This document shows positions 35,592-43,596 of a stretch of DNA of 64,000 nt, one piece after another. The notes beneath the pieces are model-generated. The model did no database searches. It was not told the origin of the DNA and saw nothing but the letters and a program-made list of their open reading frames with translations. Location of the stretch: NCBI RefSeq assembly GCF_014199335.1, contig NZ_JACIJI010000001.1:1-64000 (forward strand), read 5' to 3'. A program made the position numbers and the translations under genes. This DNA is from Stakelama sediminis (GTDB taxonomy: Bacteria > Pseudomonadota > Alphaproteobacteria > Sphingomonadales > Sphingomonadaceae). The number at the start of each line of letters is the position of its first letter. Position 1 is the first letter of the stretch.

Positions 35592-36926
35592 ATGGCAACC
35601 AAACTTCCCGAAAGCCCCAAAGTGGGCATGGTCTCGCTCGGCTGTCCCAAGAATCTGGTCGATAGCGAGCGTATCCTGACCAAATTGCGTTCCGACGGCT
35701 ATCAGCTTTCGGGCGATTATGCCGGTGCGGATGTCGTGCTGGTCAATACCTGCGGCTTCCTCGACAGCGCCAAGGAGGAAAGTCTGGAGGCGATCGGCGA
35801 GGCGATTTCCGAAAACGGCCGCGTCATCGTCACCGGCTGCATGGGCAAGGAAGCCGAGATGATCCGCGCGCGTTTCCCGGACGTGCTCGCGATCACCGGC
35901 GCACATCAATATGAAGAGGTGGTCGGCGCCGTACACACCGCCGCGCCGATGCCGCCCAGCGCCTATCTGAACCTCGTCCCCGACAGCGGGCTGAAACTGA
36001 CGCCGCGCCACTATAGCTATCTGAAGATTTCCGAAGGCTGCAACCACCGCTGCGCTTTCTGCATCATCCCGTCCTTACGCGGCGATCTCGTCAGCCGCCG
36101 CCCCGACGCGATCCTGCGCGAGGCGGAAAAGCTGGTCGCGGCAGGCACGAAGGAATTGCTGGTCATCAGTCAGGATACCAGCGCCTATGGCATCGACATT
36201 CGCAAGGAACCGCGGATGTGGAAGGGCGAAGAGGTCGTGCCGCACATGACCGATCTGGCCCGCGAGCTGGGCAAAATCGCGCCATGGGTGCGGCTCCACT
36301 ATGTCTACCCCTATCCCCATGTCGATCAGGTCATTCCGCTGATGGCCGAAGGACTGGTGCTGCCCTATCTCGACATTCCGTTTCAACATGCCAGCCGCAA
36401 TGTGCTGAAGGCAATGAAACGCCCCGCGAACGAAGCAAAGGTGCTGGAGCGCCTGAAAAACTGGCGCGAAATCTGCCCTGACATCGCCATCCGCTCGACC
36501 TTCGTCGTCGGGTTCCCCGGCGAGACGGAAGACGATTTCGAATATCTGATGGACTGGCTGGAAGAAGCGCAGCTCGACCGTGTCGGCGCGTTCCGTTTCG
36601 AACCTGTCGAGGGGGCTGCCGCCAACGATCTGCCGGGTGCGGTGCCGGAAGCGGTCAAGGAAGAACGCTATGCGCGCCTGATGGAGCGCACCGCCGCCAT
36701 CTCGGCCGCCAAGTTACAGGCCAGGATCGGCCGCACGCTCGACGTCATTATCGACGAGGTGGATCAGGAAGGCGGCGCCAACGGCCGCTCCTCCGCAGAT
36801 GCGCCGGAAATCGACGGACAAGTTTTGCTGCGCGATGCAAGTCATCTCACCGAGGGCGATATTGTGCGCGTCACGATAGAAGATGCGGACGAACACGATC
36901 TGTTCGGGGTGCCTGTCGCATCGTGA
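35592..36926 (+). CDS. rimO: Ribosomal protein S12 methylthiotransferase RimO
   Basis: A 444-residue radical-SAM enzyme that methylthiolates an Asp of ribosomal protein S12. N-terminal UPF0004 domain with [26 protein letters not shown] and VTGCMGK gives the three cysteines for one cluster. The radical SAM motif is [13 protein letters not shown] domain closes the protein. Length matches family. The family-specific CPKNLVDSE distinguishes it from MiaB. Confidence 0.96.
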   Translation: MATKLPESPKVGMVSLGCPKNLVDSERILTKLRSDGYQLSGDYAGADVVLVNTCGFLDSAKEESLEAIGEAISENGRVIVTGCMGKEAEMIRARFPDVLAITGAHQYEEVVGAVHTAAPMPPSAYLNLVPDSGLKLTPRHYSYLKISEGCNHRCAFCIIPSLRGDLVSRRPDAILREAEKLVAAGTKELLVISQDTSAYGIDIRKEPRMWKGEEVVPHMTDLARELGKIAPWVRLHYVYPYPHVDQVIPLMAEGLVLPYLDIPFQHASRNVLKAMKRPANEAKVLERLKNWREICPDIAIRSTFVVGFPGETEDDFEYLMDWLEEAQLDRVGAFRFEPVEGAAANDLPGAVPEAVKEERYARLMERTAAISAAKLQARIGRTLDVIIDEVDQEGGANGRSSADAPEIDGQVLLRDASHLTEGDIVRVTIEDADEHDLFGVPVAS

Positions 36927-37008
36927 TCCCGGCAATCTGCTGCATTTGCGAAATTATTGCCGCCCGTCCCTTGGCCACAGCGCGCATTCGTCCTATTTCG
37001 CAAGCCTG

Positions 37009-37545
37009 ATGGTACGAGCTTCCCGATCCAATGACTGGGGTTTTCCCCGCTGGCGCGGCTATGAGGCGGGGCGTGAGGCGCAGAAGGTGCGCCTGTGCGA
37101 CCGGCATGGCTGTGAAGAACCGGGAAACTGCCCCGCACCGAAATCGCCCAACAGCCCGGAACGCTGGTATTTCTGCGAGAAACACGCGGCCGAATACAAC
37201 CGCAACTGGAATTATTTCGAAGGACTGGACGAGGAAGAGGCCAAGCGCCGCGAAGCGCAGGAACGACGCGAAGCCAATGGCTATGCCGATTCCGCCCATT
37301 ATGGCTGGGCCGGGCCGGGTGACGGCAGCCGCTCAAGCGATGAAATGCGCGCGCTCGACGTGCTCGAACTGGAAGCGGATGCCGATTTCGAAACGGTTCG
37401 CGTGGCGTGGCGACGGCTGGCGAAGGAAAATCACCCGGACGTCAAACCCGACGATGCCGAGGCTGCCAAGCGCTTCCACGCGATCCAGGCCGCCTATGAC
37501 GTGCTGAAAGCGGCCGAAGATCGCCGCCAGTGGAAGCCCGATTGA
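37009..37545 (+). CDS. J-domain protein
   Basis: A 178-residue protein whose C-terminal about 60 residues form a J domain with the HPD motif (ENHPDVKPDDAEAAKRFHAI). The N-terminal half has several Cys/His (LCDRHGCEEPGNC, FCEKH) that could bind zinc. It would stimulate an Hsp70, and the N-terminal part may choose the client. The ATG at 37009 gives the usual MVRASRSNDWGFPRWRGY start. It overlaps the ferredoxin-like gene by 16 bp. Confidence 0.88.
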   Translation: MVRASRSNDWGFPRWRGYEAGREAQKVRLCDRHGCEEPGNCPAPKSPNSPERWYFCEKHAAEYNRNWNYFEGLDEEEAKRREAQERREANGYADSAHYGWAGPGDGSRSSDEMRALDVLELEADADFETVRVAWRRLAKENHPDVKPDDAEAAKRFHAIQAAYDVLKAAEDRRQWKPD

Positions 37546-37856
37546 AACGCCACGTCCGCTCCGACTGGTCCCATGCGGTTCTGGTCTGCGCCAAATGCTC
37601 GAAAAAACTGGGCGGCGGGTTCGGGCCGAAGGGCAAGACTCCGCTGGCAAAGGCGCTGCGCAAGCAACTCGGCATCAAAAAGGGCCGCAAGAGCCCGCTC
37701 GGTATTGTCGAGGTGAAGTGCCTGGGCGTTTGTCCCAAAAATGCGGTGACGGTGGTCAACGGCACCGACAGCGGCATGTGGAACCTGGTGCCCAAAGGCG
37801 CCGATGTGGATGAAGTAGCCCGCGAACTCGGCCTGATCGAACCGCATCGGGGCTGA
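37530..37856 (+). CDS. Thioredoxin-like [2Fe-2S] ferredoxin
   Basis: A 108-residue protein with the thioredoxin-like ferredoxin pattern: CAKCSKK near residue 20 and VKCLGVCPKNAV near 63. Four Cys could bind a [2Fe-2S] cluster. The GTG at 37530 is inside the preceding J-domain gene, and a TTG at 37542 is an alternative. It converges on sufE, which ends 4 bp away. Electron-transfer partner unknown. Confidence 0.78.
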   Translation: MEARLKRHVRSDWSHAVLVCAKCSKKLGGGFGPKGKTPLAKALRKQLGIKKGRKSPLGIVEVKCLGVCPKNAVTVVNGTDSGMWNLVPKGADVDEVARELGLIEPHRG

Positions 37857-37859
37857 CGA

Positions 37860-38270
37860 TCAGCCTCCGGCGTAGCGCTTCGCGGTTTCGCGGATCAGTG
37901 CGATCATGTTGGGAATTCCCTGGGTCCGGTTCGAACTGAGCTGGTTTTTCAGGTCGAACGGCGCCAGCGCCCCTTCGATATCGGTTTCCAGAATTTCATC
38001 GGCGGTCTTGTCCTGCACGCTCAGTAGCACCAGCGCGATAATCCCCTTGGTGATCGCGGCATTGCTGTCGGCCAGAAAATGCAGCGTGCCGTTATCGGGA
38101 TGGGTGGGATAGACCCAGACGGATGCCGAACATCCCCGCACCAGCGTCGCATCGGTCTTCAGCGCGTCGGGCATCGGCTCCAGATCGCGTCCCAGGTCGA
38201 TCAGCAGGCGATAGCGATCGTCGCCATCGAGAAATTCATATTCGTCCTGAATATCGGCAAGTGTCGGCAT
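37860..38270 (-). CDS. sufE: SufE family sulfur-acceptor protein
   Basis: A 136-residue SufE, which takes persulfide sulfur from a cysteine desulfurase for Fe-S cluster assembly. The active Cys47 lies in TLVRGCSASVWVYP and the fold end NQLSSNRTQGIPNMIALIRE is typical. It is last after the psp cluster on the same strand, 25 bp after the preceding small gene, and could be read through from it. Confidence 0.92.
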   Translation of the reverse strand: MPTLADIQDEYEFLDGDDRYRLLIDLGRDLEPMPDALKTDATLVRGCSASVWVYPTHPDNGTLHFLADSNAAITKGIIALVLLSVQDKTADEILETDIEGALAPFDLKNQLSSNRTQGIPNMIALIRETAKRYAGG

Positions 38271-38295
38271 GCACCGCCCGCTACAGGGGTGAACC

Positions 38296-38538
38296 TCAAA
38301 GGTCCACCCCGGCGGCGATCGCTTCCAGCTTGCGGATGCGTTCTTTCAGATCGGCAATCTCGATCCGTGCACCGGCCGAATTGGGTTCCGGCTGATGCCG
38401 GCGCTCACCCGTCAGTTCCAGTTCCTGCTGTTTCAGGTTCAGCCAGCCCCGCCATCCGGTCAGGGCCGCCATGGTGATCATGGCAAGCCCGGTCAGTGCA
38501 GCGAAAACGGCCAGCATATAGAATTCGGGATCGTTCAT
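38296..38538 (-). CDS. Small membrane/coiled-coil protein, last of the extended psp series
   Basis: An 80-residue protein with an N-terminal membrane helix (LAVFAALTGLAMITMAALTG) and a cytosolic tail ending IADLKERIRKLEAIAAG, a shortened version of the R-x-x-x-L-E-x-I helix shared by the preceding genes. ATG at 38538 has GAGGG upstream; a TTG 7 codons earlier is less likely. Unknown function; position points to the psp system. Confidence 0.68.
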   Translation of the reverse strand: MNDPEFYMLAVFAALTGLAMITMAALTGWRGWLNLKQQELELTGERRHQPEPNSAGARIEIADLKERIRKLEAIAAGVDL

Positions 38539-38555
38539 GGTCTCGGTTCCCTCGT

Positions 38556-38843
38556 TCAAACGTTGTTCTTGTTCCGCAGGCGTTCAATCTCGGCTTCGAG
38601 ATCGGAACTGCGGTGGTTGTCGGTAATTACGCGCTCCAGCACCTGTACGCGCTCTTTAAGCGTGCGCACCTCGTCACGAAGGCGGGCGGCCTCGGCAGCG
38701 GCTTGTTGATCGGCGGGATCGAACTCATCGGCGCGATCACGGCGTCCACGATATTCTCCGTTGCGGGACCGCATCACGCGACCGATCGTCACGATCAGAA
38801 CGATGGCGACCACCATACTGAAAGGATTGTCGAACAGGCCCAT
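38556..38843 (-). CDS. PspB-like small membrane protein (copy 4 after pspC)
   Basis: A 95-residue protein: membrane helix (FSMVVAIVLIVTIGRVM), basic linker (RSRNGEYRGRRDR), then a coiled coil with TLKERVQVLERVITDN and the end LEAEIERLRNK. The latter two segments match the C-termini of its operon neighbours and resemble PspB (membrane helix plus leucine-zipper-like coil). ATG follows GGGGAG. A membrane partner of PspA is a reasonable inference, not demonstrated. Confidence 0.78.
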   Translation of the reverse strand: MGLFDNPFSMVVAIVLIVTIGRVMRSRNGEYRGRRDRADEFDPADQQAAAEAARLRDEVRTLKERVQVLERVITDNHRSSDLEAEIERLRNKNNV

Positions 38844-38874
38844 TATTATCGTACTCCCCTTGGCAGGTTTTTAT

Positions 38875-39147
38875 TCAGTTCAGCGGCTGATCGCGCAGCC
38901 GTTCGATTTCATCCGCAACGTCGATGCCCTTGTTGGTGACGATGCGTTCAAGAACGCGAACGCGCTGTTCCAGCCGTTCGGTCTGGGCGGCATATTGCGC
39001 CGACTTTTCCGCCGTCTGGGCGTTCAGTGCCTCGGCCATGCGTTCCTTGTGCTTCAGCCAGCGGTTGAACATTCCCGACGCGATGCCCGCAATCACGGGA
39101 ATTCCAACCACGATCATGAAAAAGCCCAGTATGAAGCCCTGACTCAT
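38875..39147 (-). CDS. PspB-like small membrane protein (copy 3 after pspC)
   Basis: A 90-residue protein with a membrane helix (ILGFFMIVVGIPVIAGIASG), a basic stretch (RWLKHKERMAEAL) and a coiled coil with RLEQRVRVLERIVTNKG and the end VADEIERLRDQ. It is one of five consecutive small genes of this design behind pspABC. ATG at 39147 has GGGAG upstream. No enzyme motif. Confidence 0.78.
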   Translation of the reverse strand: MSQGFILGFFMIVVGIPVIAGIASGMFNRWLKHKERMAEALNAQTAEKSAQYAAQTERLEQRVRVLERIVTNKGIDVADEIERLRDQPLN

Positions 39148-39160
39148 CGCAACGTCTCCC

Positions 39161-39490
39161 TCAATTCGTGCGGCCGCGCAGCTTCTCGATCTCCTGATCG
39201 AGCATATGGCTGCTGTCGGTCACGATGCGTTCGATATTGGCAAGCCGGTCCTTGACCGAGCCGACCTCGGCACGCAGTTGCGCATTTTCCTGACTCAGCA
39301 GCTTGATGCGCTCCATCGCCTCGTCATTGCGCTTCGGATAGATCGCCTGCCCCCAGGCGCCATCGAGCGGATAGCCGTTCTTGACGCGCAGCCAGGTAGT
39401 GAAGATCCAGCCGATAATCCCGAGCGCGCCGATCGCGAGCCCCGCACCGATGATCCATGGCAGGTTGGGAAGGATATAGACTTCAGCCAT
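39161..39490 (-). CDS. PspB-like small membrane protein (copy 2 after pspC)
   Basis: A 109-residue protein with a membrane helix (IIGAGLAIGALGIIGWIF), followed by TTWLRVKNGYPLD, a long coiled coil (IKLLSQENAQLRAEVGSVKD) and the shared end RLANIERIVTDSSHMLDQEIEKLRG. It is a close paralogue of the gene just upstream, with which it shares the S/T-T-W-V/L-RVK-x-GY juxtamembrane motif. The ATG at 39490 has GGGAGAG upstream and overlaps the previous gene by 8 bp. Confidence 0.78.
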   Translation of the reverse strand: MAEVYILPNLPWIIGAGLAIGALGIIGWIFTTWLRVKNGYPLDGAWGQAIYPKRNDEAMERIKLLSQENAQLRAEVGSVKDRLANIERIVTDSSHMLDQEIEKLRGRTN

Positions 39491-39803
39491 GATAGCTCTC
39501 CCTGTAGGTACGCGGTTCGCGCAGTGCCTCAATCTCTCGGGCGGTGCGTTCGGCCGGATCGGTGGCGATGCGCTCCAGCACCGCGATCCGCTCCTCCAGC
39601 CGATGGACCTGCCCGGTCAGGCGTTCATTTTCCGCCGACAGCAATTCGACCTTGCGTTCGCTTTCCAGAGAACCGCGGCTGTTACGGCCGCTGCGGCAAT
39701 CATTCGGGTCATACCCGTGCTTGACGCGAACCCAGGTGGAGAACGCCTTGCTGGCCATGACCACCGCGACGATCAGTACCGGAACCAACCAACTATACTG
39801 CAT
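39483..39803 (-). CDS. PspB-like small membrane protein (copy 1 after pspC)
   Basis: A 106-residue protein: membrane helix (VPVLIVAVVMASKAF), STWVRVKHGYDPND, a coiled coil VELLSAENERLTGQVHRLEE, and the shared end RIAVLERIATDPAERTAREIEALRE. AAGGAGAG lies in front of the ATG at 39803. It directly follows pspC and overlaps the next paralogue by 8 bp, consistent with tandem duplication in an operon. Confidence 0.8.
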   Translation of the reverse strand: MQYSWLVPVLIVAVVMASKAFSTWVRVKHGYDPNDCRSGRNSRGSLESERKVELLSAENERLTGQVHRLEERIAVLERIATDPAERTAREIEALREPRTYRESYHG

Positions 39804-39828
39804 TTCAACTCTCCTTGGATCGGATCAA

Positions 39829-40209
39829 TCAGCGCAGGCTGTCGATCTCATTGGCGAGCCGGGTGTTGCGGCTGGTATAGAACATCTCGATATCCGCCAG
39901 TCGGCGATCGATGTCGCGGAATTTCGAGCGGACCTCGCTGGTCGACCGTTTCGGGTTCGATCGCACGCCCTGCCAGAACTTCGCATCTTCCGGTGTCTGA
40001 TAGAGACCGATCGGCTTTTTCTGCGCCATCCAGGCAATCAGGAAATAAGCGATCACGGTCCAGGGAAAGCCTCCGGCGAGCGTCAGGATGATGGCCCCGA
40101 TACGGACCCACATGACATCGACCCCGGCATAGTCGGCAATGCCTGCACAGACGCCCGACCATTTCGCATTCTGCTTATCGAGATAGAATTTGGTGCGGCT
40201 GGCGGACAT
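39829..40209 (-). CDS. pspC: Phage shock protein C with extra coiled-coil tail
   Basis: A 126-residue PspC-domain membrane protein. The PspC core is KWSGVCAGIADYAGVDVMWVRI followed by two hydrophobic segments. The cytosolic tail ends DIDRRLADIEMFYTSRNTRLANEIDSLR, matching the coiled-coil signature of PspB and of the genes downstream. With PspB it would sense membrane stress and relieve PspA inhibition of PspF. The start codon lies 1 bp after the pspB stop (ATG 40209). Confidence 0.88.
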   Translation of the reverse strand: MSASRTKFYLDKQNAKWSGVCAGIADYAGVDVMWVRIGAIILTLAGGFPWTVIAYFLIAWMAQKKPIGLYQTPEDAKFWQGVRSNPKRSTSEVRSKFRDIDRRLADIEMFYTSRNTRLANEIDSLR

Positions 40210-40210
40210 G

Positions 40211-40486
40211 TCAGTTTCTCCGGGAATAATCGATATCGGATGCGCTGGACGGTTCGGTCGGGCGCGGCCGGAAATCGGGGTTGTCGGCGGCAACGATGCG
40301 TTCGATCGTCTGAAGCCGTTCTTCAAGGCGACGTGCGGTCATGTGGAGATCATCAAGCAGGTTTTCGTCCTCGCCGGTCAGGCCGGGTGTCTGCTGCTTC
40401 CACTTCGTAACGTAGTGGAGAATGATCCACGGCATCCCGATAAAGATGCAGGTGATCGCCAGAAAAGGGATGAAGTCATCCAGCAT
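40211..40486 (-). CDS. pspB: Phage shock protein B
   Basis: A 91-residue PspB: membrane helix (FLAITCIFIGMPWIILHYVT) followed by KWKQQTPGLTGEDENLLDDL and a coiled coil (RLEERLQTIERIVAADNPDF). This is the classical PspB layout and length class. It starts 1 bp after pspA behind AAGGAGGG. Membrane partner of PspC. Confidence 0.88.
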   Translation of the reverse strand: MLDDFIPFLAITCIFIGMPWIILHYVTKWKQQTPGLTGEDENLLDDLHMTARRLEERLQTIERIVAADNPDFRPRPTEPSSASDIDYSRRN

Positions 40487-40487
40487 T

Positions 40488-41159
40488 TCAACCCTCCTTA
40501 GCGATACGCGCCTTCAGCGCTTCAAGCTCCGCTTCGACCTTTTCAGAGGATTTCAGCTCGGCGATTTCCTCTTCCAGCGTCTTGGGCGACTGTCCGCCCA
40601 TTCCGGCGGCATCGGCACGGCCTTCGGCCATATCGACCCGGCGTTCGAGCATATCGAAGCGGGCAAAGGCGTCATTGGTGCGCTCCCCGGCATAGGCTTC
40701 GCGCATCCGGGTGCGGTTGTTCGCCGATTGCAACCGGGTGACGATCGAGTTCTGGCGCGCACGCGCTTCACGCAGCTTGTTCTGAAGCTTGGTGATATCC
40801 TCTTCCGAGTTTTTCAGCGCATCGTCGAGCACCGTGATTTCCTCACGAAGCTGGCCGGCCATGTCGGCTGCCTTCTGCTTTTCGACCAGCGCAGCCTTGG
40901 CCAGATCCTCGCGATCCTTGGAAAGCGCCAGCTCGGCCTTTTCGGTCCAGCTTTCCTGAAGCTTTTCCAGCTTGGCGATATGGCGACGCATTTCCTTCTG
41001 ATCGGCGATCGTGCGTGCTGCGGATGCGCGGACCTCGACCAGCGTTTCCTCCATTTCGAGGATGATCATGCGGATCATCTTTGCGGGATCTTCCGCCTTG
41101 TCGAGCAGATCGGTAACATTGGCGGCGATAATGTCGCGGGTTCGCGAGAAAATGCCCAT
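40488..41159 (-). CDS. pspA: Phage shock protein A (ESCRT-III-like)
   Basis: A 223-residue PspA/IM30 family protein. Nearly all coiled coil; starts MGIFSRTRDIIAANVTDLLD with the amphipathic membrane-binding helix, followed by DPAKMIRMIILEMEETLVEV. It polymerises on damaged inner membrane and in the unstressed cell inhibits PspF. GAAGGAG lies nine bases before the ATG at 41159. A sigma-54-type promoter is 85 bp upstream. Confidence 0.94.
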   Translation of the reverse strand: MGIFSRTRDIIAANVTDLLDKAEDPAKMIRMIILEMEETLVEVRASAARTIADQKEMRRHIAKLEKLQESWTEKAELALSKDREDLAKAALVEKQKAADMAGQLREEITVLDDALKNSEEDITKLQNKLREARARQNSIVTRLQSANNRTRMREAYAGERTNDAFARFDMLERRVDMAEGRADAAGMGGQSPKTLEEEIAELKSSEKVEAELEALKARIAKEG

Positions 41160-41243
41160 CGTTGAATACTCCTTCGTGTACCTTTGTAATCCGGCGCAGC
41201 GGGAAAGCGGCCTCGGACATTGTTACTAAGCACTTTGATCTAA

Positions 41244-41258
41244 GCAGATTGCGTGCCA
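41244..41258 (-). promoter_or_regulatory. Sigma-54 promoter of the psp operon
   Basis: On the minus strand TGGCACG-N5-TGC: GG and GC elements are separated by exactly 10 bp, the invariant sigma-54 spacing, and the -24 element is a perfect TGGCACG. Transcription would begin near 41232, giving a leader of about 73 bases before pspA. It agrees with the adjacent activator PspF. Confidence 0.85.
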
Positions 41259-41324
41259 GAATTGATATGTTCATTATATTCAATGGCTTAATATAGATTC
41301 ACACCGTCCCCAACAAATAGCACT

Positions 41325-41339
41325 TGCCAACAGTTGGCA
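41325..41339. promoter_or_regulatory. Perfect palindrome upstream of pspF
   Basis: TGCCAAC-A-GTTGGCA, 7-bp arms around one base, lies 21 bp before the pspF start codon and about 67 bp upstream of the sigma-54 promoter of pspA. It could be a PspF upstream activating site that also represses pspF, as in E. coli. That is inference from position. Confidence 0.5.
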
Positions 41340-41359
41340 GATTACGCCAATGTTTTGGT

Positions 41360-42385
41360 ATGGAAAGAACAACACAGGTTGTCGGCCAGTCGGGGGCCTT
41401 TCTGGACGCATTGGAAAGCGCCAGCCGCGCCGCCGCATTGGACCGGCCGGTATTAGTCATCGGCGAGCGCGGCACCGGCAAGGAACTGGTGGCCGAACGC
41501 CTGCATCGCCTCAGCCCGCGCTGGGATCAGCCGCTGGTGGTGATGAACTGCGCCGCGCTACCCGAAACCCTGATCGAAGCCGAACTGTTCGGGCATGAAG
41601 CGGGTGCCTTTACCGGCGCAACGCGTGCGCGTGCCGGACGGTTTGAGGAAGCCGATGGCGGGACGCTGTTCCTCGACGAACTGGGCACCCTTTCAATGGC
41701 TGCACAGGAGCGCCTGTTGCGCGCGGTCGAATATGGCGAGGTGACGCGCATCGGCGCTTCGCGGCCCGTACAGGTGGATGTCCGGATCGTCGGCGCCACC
41801 AACGAGCATCTGCCCGCCCGGGTGGAGCAGGGCAATTTTCGCGCCGATCTGCTCGACCGGCTGTCGTTCGAGGTCGTCACCCTCCCCCCGCTGCGCGCGC
41901 GTACCGGCGACATCATGGTGCTGGCAGATTTTTTCGGGCGACGCATGGCTGCCGAGATCGGCTGGGAGGACTGGCCCGGCTTCGGCCCGCTCGCGACCGA
42001 GACGCTGGAGGAATATAGCTGGCCCGGCAATGTCCGTGAATTGCGCAACGTCGTCGAACGCGCCGTCTATCGCTGGGGCCATACCGACCCGGTCGACAAG
42101 ATTGAAATCGATCCGTTCGCATCTCCCTACCGGCCCAAAGCGTCGGTAGCGAAGGTCAGCACTGACACCGCAGGACCGGTCGAGCGACCGTCTGAAGAAA
42201 GCCCGGAAAGCGCAGAGGAACCGGCTGATTTCAAAACCCGCGTCACGCAATTCGAACGCAAATTGCTGACCCGCGCACTATCCGAAAACCGCTATAATCA
42301 GCGCGCAACCGCAGAAGCGCTGGGCCTGAGTTATGACCAGTTGCGTCATGCGTTGAAACGGCACGATCTGCTCGGCACCAACTGA
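41360..42385 (+). CDS. pspF: PspF sigma-54-dependent transcription activator
   Basis: A 341-residue bacterial enhancer-binding protein without an N-terminal sensory domain, as in PspF. AAA+ core: Walker A GERGTGKE, the sigma-54 contact loop GHEAGAFTGAT, Walker B GGTLFLDE, arginine finger region and ENVREL-like SWPGNVRELRNVVERAV. A DNA-binding Fis-type helix-turn-helix is at the end (RATAEALGLSYDQLRHALKR). It diverges from pspA. An ATG at 41360 is the natural start. Confidence 0.93.
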   Translation: MERTTQVVGQSGAFLDALESASRAAALDRPVLVIGERGTGKELVAERLHRLSPRWDQPLVVMNCAALPETLIEAELFGHEAGAFTGATRARAGRFEEADGGTLFLDELGTLSMAAQERLLRAVEYGEVTRIGASRPVQVDVRIVGATNEHLPARVEQGNFRADLLDRLSFEVVTLPPLRARTGDIMVLADFFGRRMAAEIGWEDWPGFGPLATETLEEYSWPGNVRELRNVVERAVYRWGHTDPVDKIEIDPFASPYRPKASVAKVSTDTAGPVERPSEESPESAEEPADFKTRVTQFERKLLTRALSENRYNQRATAEALGLSYDQLRHALKRHDLLGTN

Positions 42386-42487
42386 TCGAAGCGATTAATC
42401 GTTACGCACAAGAAATTTTTTGGACCATCTGGCCTTCGGATGCGTTAGGCGACTGTACGCATAACCCCAAAACCGGAGGAACCTCTC

Positions 42488-43108
42488 ATGGCTTTCGAAC
42501 TTCCCGACCTGCCCTTCGCCCAGGATGCCCTGGCACCGCATATGTCGGCCGAGACGCTGAGCTATCACCATGGCAAGCATCACAAGGCCTATGTCGACAA
42601 GACCAACGGCATGCTGGGTGATCACGGCCTTGAGGGCGCGAGCCTGTCCAAGGTCATCACCACCGCGAAGGAAAAGGGCGCAACCGGCCTGTTCAACAAC
42701 TCCTCGCAAATCTGGAACCACAGCTTCTTCTGGCAGTGCCTGTCGCCGGAGAAACAGGCGCCGACCGGCAAGCTGGCCGAAATGATTTCCGAAAGCTTCG
42801 GTTCAACCGACGCTCTGATCGACAAGATCAAAGCCGAGGCGGCCGGCCATTTCGGCAGCGGCTGGGGCTGGCTGGTACTTGACGGCGGTGCGCTGAAAGT
42901 CACCTCGCTGCACGATGGCGACAGCCCGGTTGCCCATGACGGCATGAAGCCGCTGCTCACCATCGACGTGTGGGAGCATGCCTATTATCTCGATTATCAG
43001 AATGCCCGTCCGGCCTATCTGGATGCGGTGACCGCGAACCTGATCAACTGGGAATTCGTGGCGACAAATCTCGACGGTGAAGGCGTCAGCCGCGCCGATC
43101 AGGGCTGA
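42488..43108 (+). CDS. sodB: Iron superoxide dismutase
   Basis: A 206-residue Fe/Mn-type superoxide dismutase. Metal ligands: His in LSYHHGKHHKAY, His in WNHSFFW, and Asp/His in DVWEHAYY. GSGWGWLV and the Gln-containing AAGHFGSG favour the iron type. GGAGG precedes the ATG. It converts superoxide to O2 and H2O2 in the cytosol. Single-gene unit with its own terminator. Confidence 0.95.
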   Translation: MAFELPDLPFAQDALAPHMSAETLSYHHGKHHKAYVDKTNGMLGDHGLEGASLSKVITTAKEKGATGLFNNSSQIWNHSFFWQCLSPEKQAPTGKLAEMISESFGSTDALIDKIKAEAAGHFGSGWGWLVLDGGALKVTSLHDGDSPVAHDGMKPLLTIDVWEHAYYLDYQNARPAYLDAVTANLINWEFVATNLDGEGVSRADQG

Positions 43109-43130
43109 TCGTAATCGACACCTGAAAAAA

Positions 43131-43163
43131 GGGCGTCGGACCAGCGGGTTCGGCGCCCTTTTT
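43131..43163 (+). terminator. Intrinsic terminator after sodB
   Basis: GGGCGTCGGACC pairs with GGTTCGGCGCCC (12 bp, two mismatches/wobbles) followed by five T. An A-run in front makes it potentially bidirectional, also ending rnpB transcription from the other side. Confidence 0.85.
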
Positions 43164-43219
43164 CATGTGCGGCATCGCCCGAAAGGGGCTGAAAGGCGGT
43201 GCCGTGCGTTCGCAAAAAT

Positions 43220-43590
43220 GCCAGAGGGCCTGTAAGCCGGGTTCTGTCCACCCCGATGGGGATAGGCGACCATTCCTCTAGGGGCACGTTTGCACGCGCC
43301 CTCAAGCAACCAACCCGGACGACGCGCCGGAACGAGGCGCATGTGCCGTCCCTATTCGGTCTTGCTCCCGGTGGGGTTTGCCATGCCGCTGCTGTTACCA
43401 GCCGCGCGGTGCGCTCTTACCGCACCCTTTCACCGTGGCCGGGCCGAAGCCGTGGCCGTTTGCTCTCTGTGGCACTTTCCCTGGGGTCACCCCCGCCGGG
43501 CATTACCCGGCACCGTCGTTTCCGTGGAGCCCGGACTTTCCTCGGCACATCCAAAAGATGCGACGCGGCCGCCCGGCCCTCTGGCAGACA
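43220..43590 (-). ncRNA. rnpB: RNase P RNA (bacterial class A)
   Basis: The catalytic RNA that matures tRNA 5' ends. Read on the minus strand, the 5' part has the hallmark GAGGAAAGTCCGGGCTCC (near 43545) and the 3' part has ACAGAACCCGGCTTACAG (near 43245). The P1 helix is perfect: GCCAGAGGGCC at the 5' end pairs with GGCCCTCTGGC at the 3' end. A T-run follows the 3' end. The reading frames crossing this region are not genes. Ends are estimated from P1, within about 5 bases. Confidence 0.95.
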
Positions 43591-43596
43591 GCGTCC

